NCBI GenBank assembly: GCA_008680965.1 | Contig: NAKE01000001.1 | Location: 1,178,001-1,242,000, forward strand | Direction of reading: 5' to 3' | DNA from: Collinsella aerofaciens | Lineage (GTDB): Bacteria > Actinomycetota > Coriobacteriia > Coriobacteriales > Coriobacteriaceae | Length of the DNA: 64,000 nucleotides | Shown: one piece after another, positions 59,732-64,000 of the stretch | Layout: each line of letters starts with the position of its first letter | Numbering within the stretch: the stretch's first letter is position 1 | Translations under genes and position numbers: made by a program | Notes under the pieces: model-generated | What the model was told of the DNA's origin: nothing | Seen by the model: the letters and a program-made list of their open reading frames with translations, nothing else | Database searches by the model: none

Positions 59732-60850
59732 TTGACCAGATACGCTCACATTAATAGCGTTCCAAATGGATCCACTGGGCGCATTATGATGAAGGAGCAT
59801 TTTGCTCTTATTGATCAAGGGCACGAATCGCTTGCTTGCTGGGGAAGAAGAACGCCAGCAAACACTGCCAGTGAATACTGTTTTGGGTCATCTGCTAATT
59901 TTTTACTCGACGTTGGGCTTACTCTCCTTGACGGTAAGATAGGTTTTCATTCAGCGAGGCAAACCGACGCGTTGATTCATCGTCTTGATGAGTTCGGTCC
60001 TGATGTGGTTCACTTGCATAACCTTCATGGCTACTATTTGAATATTGATAAACTATTTAAATGGTTGATGAGGTCTGATTGTCGCGTTGTATGGACTTTG
60101 CACGACTGTTGGGCTTTTACCGGCCATTGCCCTTATTTCACCTATTCTTGCTGCAATCAATGGAAAAACGGCTGTGGTGCCAAGAGGTGCCCTCAACTCA
60201 TGGGGTATCCTCCAACTATTAATTCTGCATCATGCAAATGGAGTTACGAGGCCAAACGTTCGATTTTCACTTCGTTGCCTTCTAATCGAATGACTATCAT
60301 TACCCCTTCAAAATGGCTGGCTGGACTGGTTGCTTCTAGCTATTTATCAAAGTATCCGATTGAGGTTGTGCATAATACGATTGATCTCAACGTTTTCAAG
60401 CCACGATCAAATAGTGAAGTTTTTAGCGTTAAAGAGAAATACGGCCTCGATTCAAGAAAAATTATTTTAGGAGTTGCCTCTCCATGGTCCAAGCGTAAGG
60501 GTCTTTCTGACTTTTATGCCCTTGCGGACAAGCTTGACTGCTCCAAGTATTCCATTGTGTTGGTTGGATTGAGTGCCAAACAGATGAGAAAACTACCTCC
60601 AGGGGTAGTTGGTATTCCACGAACCGACTCTCAGATAGAGTTGGCCTCACTTTATAGTTCTGCCTCCGTTCTATTCAATCCAACATACGAGGATAACTAC
60701 CCTACGGTCAATCTTGAAGCTGAGGCTTGTGGGCTGCCAGTCGTTTGTTACGATGTCGGCGGATGCTCTGAGACTTTGCATAGGAACGATTCGAAACTTG
60801 TTGAGTGTGGTGATGTGCAGGCCGCCTCACTACTGTTGGCAAAATATTAG
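59732..60850 (+). CDS. GT4 glycosyltransferase
   Basis: The 372-residue GT-B enzyme has an N-terminal half with PDVVHLHNLHGYYLNIDKLF and VVWTLHDCWAFTGHC, typical of WcaC/EpsE-like transferases, several Cys (CPYF, CCNQW, CGAKRC) perhaps binding metal, and a C-terminal donor site YEDNYPTVNLEAEACGLPVVCYDVGG with the E-x7-E pair. The start is TTG at 59732, 6 bp after fnlB. It is AT-rich and lies between GC-rich fnlB and fnlC. The C-terminus ends soon after the donor site and may be slightly short. Confidence 0.85.
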   Translation: MTRYAHINSVPNGSTGRIMMKEHFALIDQGHESLACWGRRTPANTASEYCFGSSANFLLDVGLTLLDGKIGFHSARQTDALIHRLDEFGPDVVHLHNLHGYYLNIDKLFKWLMRSDCRVVWTLHDCWAFTGHCPYFTYSCCNQWKNGCGAKRCPQLMGYPPTINSASCKWSYEAKRSIFTSLPSNRMTIITPSKWLAGLVASSYLSKYPIEVVHNTIDLNVFKPRSNSEVFSVKEKYGLDSRKIILGVASPWSKRKGLSDFYALADKLDCSKYSIVLVGLSAKQMRKLPPGVVGIPRTDSQIELASLYSSASVLFNPTYEDNYPTVNLEAEACGLPVVCYDVGGCSETLHRNDSKLVECGDVQAASLLLAKY

Positions 60851-60870
60851 TCTCTGTTTTAAGGAAACCT

Positions 60871-62046
60871 ATGAATTCCAATATTTGTTTTAAAGACGAC
60901 GGCCGCCTTAAGCTGCTGATCATCGTGGGCACCCGCCCCGAGGTCATCCGCCTGTCCGAGGTCATCAAGAAGTGCCGACGTCACTTCGACTGCCTGCTGG
61001 CGCACACCGGGCAGAACTACGACTACACCTTGAACGGCATCTTCTTCCGCGACCTGTCGCTGGACGACCCCGACGTCTATCTGGACGCCGTGGGCGCCGA
61101 CCTGGGCGAGACCGTGGGCAACATCATCGCCGCGAGCTACAAGCTGATGGTGCAGGTGCAGCCCGACGCGCTGCTGATCCTGGGCGACACCAACAGCTGC
61201 CTGTCCGCCATCGCGGCCAAGCGCCTTCACATCCCCATCTTCCACATGGAGGCGGGCAACCGCTGCAAGGACGAGTGCCTGCCCGAGGAGACCAACCGCC
61301 GTATCGTCGATGTTATCTCCGACGTCAACCTGGCATACTCCGAGCACGCCCGCCGCTACCTGAAGGACACCGGCTGCGCCCCGGAGCGCACTTACGTCAC
61401 TGGCTCGCCCATGGCCGAGGTCCTGCGCTGCAACCTGGGCAAGATCGAGGCCTCCGACGTCCTGACCGAGCTCGGCCTTGAGCCCAAGCGCTACATGCTG
61501 CTGTCCGCCCACCGCGAGGAGAACATCGACACCGAGGCGAACTTCACGAGCCTGTTCACCGCCATCAACGCGCTTGCGGAGAAATACGACATGCCGATCC
61601 TGTACTCCTGCCACCCGCGCTCCCGCAAGCGCCTGGAGGCCACCGGCTTCGAGCTCAACCCGCGCGTGCGCATGCACGAGCCCATGGGCTTCCACGACTA
61701 CAACTGCCTGCAGATGAACGCCTTCGCGGTGGTCTCCGATTCGGGCACGCTGCCCGAGGAGTCGAGCTTCTTCGCGAGCGTCGGCCGCCCGTTCCCGGCG
61801 GTGTGCATCCGCACCTCCACCGAGCGCCCCGAGGCGCTGGACAAGGCCTGCTTCACGCTCGCCGGCATCTCCGAGAAGGGGCTGCTCCAGGCGGTCCACA
61901 CCGCCGTCGAGCTAGACGCGGAGGGGTCGCTGCCCGAGGCGCCCGTGCCTGACTACGCCGACGAGACCGTCTCCACCAAGGTGGTCAAGATCATCCAGAG
62001 CTACACAGGCGTCGTGGACAAGATGGTGTGGAGGAAGAGCATTTAA
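60871..62046 (+). CDS. fnlC: UDP-N-acetyl sugar 2-epimerase FnlC (CapG/WbjD type)
   Basis: The last pathway enzyme inverts C2 to give UDP-L-FucNAc. The 391-residue GT-B-like epimerase has LLIIVGTRPEVIRLSEVIKK, HTGQNYDYTLNGIFF, GDTNSCLSAIAAKRLHIPIFHMEAGNRC, SAHREENID and SDSGTLPEESSF. The AGNRCKDECLPEE segment is the WecB-type signature with the FnlC-subgroup length. AAGGAAA precedes the ATG. Its stop overlaps the next start by one base. Confidence 0.9.
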   Translation: MNSNICFKDDGRLKLLIIVGTRPEVIRLSEVIKKCRRHFDCLLAHTGQNYDYTLNGIFFRDLSLDDPDVYLDAVGADLGETVGNIIAASYKLMVQVQPDALLILGDTNSCLSAIAAKRLHIPIFHMEAGNRCKDECLPEETNRRIVDVISDVNLAYSEHARRYLKDTGCAPERTYVTGSPMAEVLRCNLGKIEASDVLTELGLEPKRYMLLSAHREENIDTEANFTSLFTAINALAEKYDMPILYSCHPRSRKRLEATGFELNPRVRMHEPMGFHDYNCLQMNAFAVVSDSGTLPEESSFFASVGRPFPAVCIRTSTERPEALDKACFTLAGISEKGLLQAVHTAVELDAEGSLPEAPVPDYADETVSTKVVKIIQSYTGVVDKMVWRKSI

Positions 62047-63287
62047 TGACTAGCTCATGCGCTGGTAAGAAAATACTTGTCGTGACGCAGCATTTTTACC
62101 CGGAGACTTTTCGAATCAGTGATATTGTCGATGGCTTTATTGAAGACGGTGCAAGCGTTGACGTCCTTTGCGGTATTCCAAATTATCCTTCAGGCGAATG
62201 GGCCGAAGGATATGGTTACTGCGGCCATCGTCACGATGATTACCACGGTGCGTCTGTCTTTCGGTCTGGTGAAATACGCCGAAAGGGAAACACTTCGGTC
62301 CGCATTTTCCTGAACTATATTAGCTGGCCGATTACTGCATCTTTCAAGGCGTTAAGGCTCAAAAACAATTACGACGTTGTATTTTGCTATAATACAAGTC
62401 CTATTTTGATGATAATTCCGGCTAGGTTTGCTGCATGGCGAAATAAATGCCCTCTTGTCACCTATGTCTTGGATATTTGGCCCGAAAATTTGTACACCGT
62501 TTTAAACGTCCAAAATAGCTTTCTGAGAGCTTTTGCCAAATCTTTTTGCGACAAGCAGTATGCTGCCTGTAATAAGCTGATTGCCTTGAGTGACTCTTTG
62601 GCCGACAACTTATTTCATAGGATTAAACCTTTGAATCCGGATATTTCGATAAGTGTAATACCTCAGCACTGTGAGGAGGTTTACGAACAAAAGAGTTTTT
62701 CACAGGAGCTGAGATCGCAATTTGGAAGTCAGTGTGTTTTCCTTTTTGCCGGATCAATAACTCCCGCACAGGGTCTTGACACAGTTATTGAGGCATTCTC
62801 GTATGCAATCAAAAATAGTTCTGTTGAGATGAGGCTGCTAATTCTTGGCGATGGCATGTCCAGAGTGGAATTGCAGAAGACCGTTGCAAATAAAGGGCTT
62901 AGCGAGTTCATTTTGTTTATTGGGCGCGTTGATCCTGAAGTTGTGCCCATGTATTCAGATATTGCAACGGCAATGATTGCACCATTCGCCGACAATCCCG
63001 AACTAGAGCTTACTATTCCGGCGAAGATTTCAAGTTGTATGGCGTCTTCGAAACCAATACTTGCTGTAATGCGCGGCGAAGGGGCCAATGCGGTTCGTTC
63101 TGCTGAATGCGGGTTTGTATCCAATCCCTCAGATGTTAATGCGCTTGCTGATAATATGGTAAAAATTGCTTCAATGAATAAAGATGCTATTGAAGCTTTA
63201 GGATCTAATGGCTTCAATTATTATCGTGAGCATTTCTCGAGATTGGTTTGTTTGGATAAAATTAAGCAGGTTTTATTTTCAATATAG
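62046..63287 (+). CDS. wbuB: WbuB-like L-fucosaminyltransferase (GT4)
   Basis: The 413-residue GT-B enzyme begins KKILVVTQHFYPETFRISDIVDGF and has GIPNYPSGEWAEGYG, LNYISWPITASF, YVLDIWPENLYTV and a donor region with ELTIPAKISSCMASSKPILA. These match WbuB, the transferase linked to fnl genes in Escherichia coli O26. Linkage to fnlC here, with a one-base overlap, supports L-FucNAc as the donor sugar. It is AT-rich, unlike fnlC. Confidence 0.82.
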   Translation: MTSSCAGKKILVVTQHFYPETFRISDIVDGFIEDGASVDVLCGIPNYPSGEWAEGYGYCGHRHDDYHGASVFRSGEIRRKGNTSVRIFLNYISWPITASFKALRLKNNYDVVFCYNTSPILMIIPARFAAWRNKCPLVTYVLDIWPENLYTVLNVQNSFLRAFAKSFCDKQYAACNKLIALSDSLADNLFHRIKPLNPDISISVIPQHCEEVYEQKSFSQELRSQFGSQCVFLFAGSITPAQGLDTVIEAFSYAIKNSSVEMRLLILGDGMSRVELQKTVANKGLSEFILFIGRVDPEVVPMYSDIATAMIAPFADNPELELTIPAKISSCMASSKPILAVMRGEGANAVRSAECGFVSNPSDVNALADNMVKIASMNKDAIEALGSNGFNYYREHFSRLVCLDKIKQVLFSI

Positions 63288-63313
63288 GTCCGATATGGAT
63301 CGTTGGGGTTTTA

Positions 63314-64000
63314 ATGGATGAAATGTTGAGAGTGCTGGTAATCATTCCTGCCTATAATGAGCAAGCCAATATCGTACAGACTGTTTCATCGGTTGTTGAA
63401 GCTGGCTATGATTATGTAGTGGTGAATGATGGCTCAACCGATAAAACTCTATCCATCTGCCGTCAACATGGATTTAATGTCCTTGACCTTCCGCAAAATT
63501 TGGGCATTGGTGGTGCTGTTCAAGCCGGTCATAAATATGCGTTCAGGCATGGTTATGACATTGATGTTCAGGTTGATGGTGACGGCCAGCATGATCCTTC
63601 TTATATTGGGAACTTAATCGAGCCGATTATTGATGGTGCCGATTTGTCTATCGGTTCCAGATTTGCCGTTCCCACGGAAGGTTTTCAGTCTACATTTTTA
63701 AGGAGAGTAGGTATCCGATGGCTTTCTGGTTGGTTGAGATTATTTACCGGAAAGACGATTAAAGATCCTACTTCTGGATTTCGCGCGTGCGGCAAAAAAG
63801 CTATAGATTTGTTCTGTAGGGACTATCCAGATGATTATCCAGAGCCCGAATCTATTGCCGCAGCATTAAAAACTGGTCTTTCGGTGGTTGAGGTTCCTGT
63901 ACTTATGCGCGAGAGGCAGGGCGGAGTGTCATCAATTTCTGGCTTTTCTTCAATTTATTACATGATTAAGGTTTCGCTTGCAATTTCCATGGCCTGTTTT
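63314..64000 (+). CDS. DPM1-like GT2 glycosyltransferase, N-terminal part (runs off the window)
   Basis: The frame from ATG 63314 is open to the last base (229 codons). The start MLRVLVIIPAYNEQANIVQTVSSVV, VVVNDGSTDKTLSI, the metal motif VQVDGDGQHDPSYI and GKTIKDPTSGFRACGKKAI match dolichol/polyprenyl-phosphate mannosyltransferase-like GT2 enzymes. YYMIKVSLAISM at the end begins a membrane segment, as in polyprenyl-phosphate sugar transferases. Confidence 0.85.
   Translation, partial: MDEMLRVLVIIPAYNEQANIVQTVSSVVEAGYDYVVVNDGSTDKTLSICRQHGFNVLDLPQNLGIGGAVQAGHKYAFRHGYDIDVQVDGDGQHDPSYIGNLIEPIIDGADLSIGSRFAVPTEGFQSTFLRRVGIRWLSGWLRLFTGKTIKDPTSGFRACGKKAIDLFCRDYPDDYPEPESIAAALKTGLSVVEVPVLMRERQGGVSSISGFSSIYYMIKVSLAISMACF

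Overview
The window looks like a chromosome segment of a gut Coriobacteriia actinobacterium, most likely Collinsella or a close relative. This is inferred from the GC-rich, C/G-ending codon use of the housekeeping genes, a long-tailed Rho, a CarD-family regulator, a sufCBDSU operon, LPXTG-type surface anchoring, GGGtGRT/NifU-like genes and cytoplasmic flavoprotein reductases. No species marker such as 16S rRNA is present, so the genus is an inference.

Layout. 1-6.85 kb: end of a PflX-like radical SAM gene, tRNA-Ala(CGC), a small coiled-coil membrane protein, pncB, then proB and proA separated by a divergent S33 peptidase gene. 6.85-10.6 kb: three copies of a REP-like palindrome around a REP-associated Y1 transposase (RAYT); an IS3-family element sits exactly in the loop of one palindrome; HD-domain and CarD-family genes follow. 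10.9-17.7 kb: argS, a second, related but distinct IS3-family element, an 850-bp gene-free stretch with two ~130-bp inverted-repeat units, and rho. 18-23 kb: a Coriobacteria-type membrane protein, VanZ-like protein, ROK sugar kinase, class I aminotransferase, then tRNA-His and two tRNA-Lys(CTT) with a tandemly duplicated 3' tail. 23-28 kb: flavoprotein, the GGGtGRT/NifU-like pair, and a RAYT paralogue that has lost its catalytic residues.

28.3-40.1 kb: two apparently identical IS256-family copies in inverted orientation, each with its own perfect 8-bp target duplication, flank a segment holding the suf iron-sulfur operon (minus strand), its divergent Rrf2 regulator, an MNT/HEPN toxin-antitoxin-like pair and a surface protein with an MPKTG sorting signal. 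A degenerate AAA-ATPase-like/PD-(D/E)XK gene begins 33 bp beyond the second IS.

42-64 kb is a cell-surface polysaccharide locus: at least six GT2 glycosyltransferases, an acyltransferase split by an 11-bp tandem duplication, a glycosyltransferase pseudogene, a large secreted amidase/repeat/glucosaminidase wall hydrolase, a flippase, the three-enzyme UDP-L-FucNAc pathway (fnlA, fnlB, fnlC), a WbuB-like L-fucosaminyltransferase, another GT4 and a GT2 running off the window. Base composition alternates sharply: the fnl genes are GC-rich and C-ending while the flippase and glycosyltransferases around them are AT-rich, as expected for a locus assembled by transfer and recombination.

Most notable: the RAYT/REP unit with its inactivated paralogue, the putative on/off acyltransferase, the poorly characterised GGGtGRT/NifU pair, the duplicated tRNA-Lys tail, and the 330-bp near-perfect internal repeats in the wall hydrolase. 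No wholly new multigene system can be demonstrated from sequence alone.
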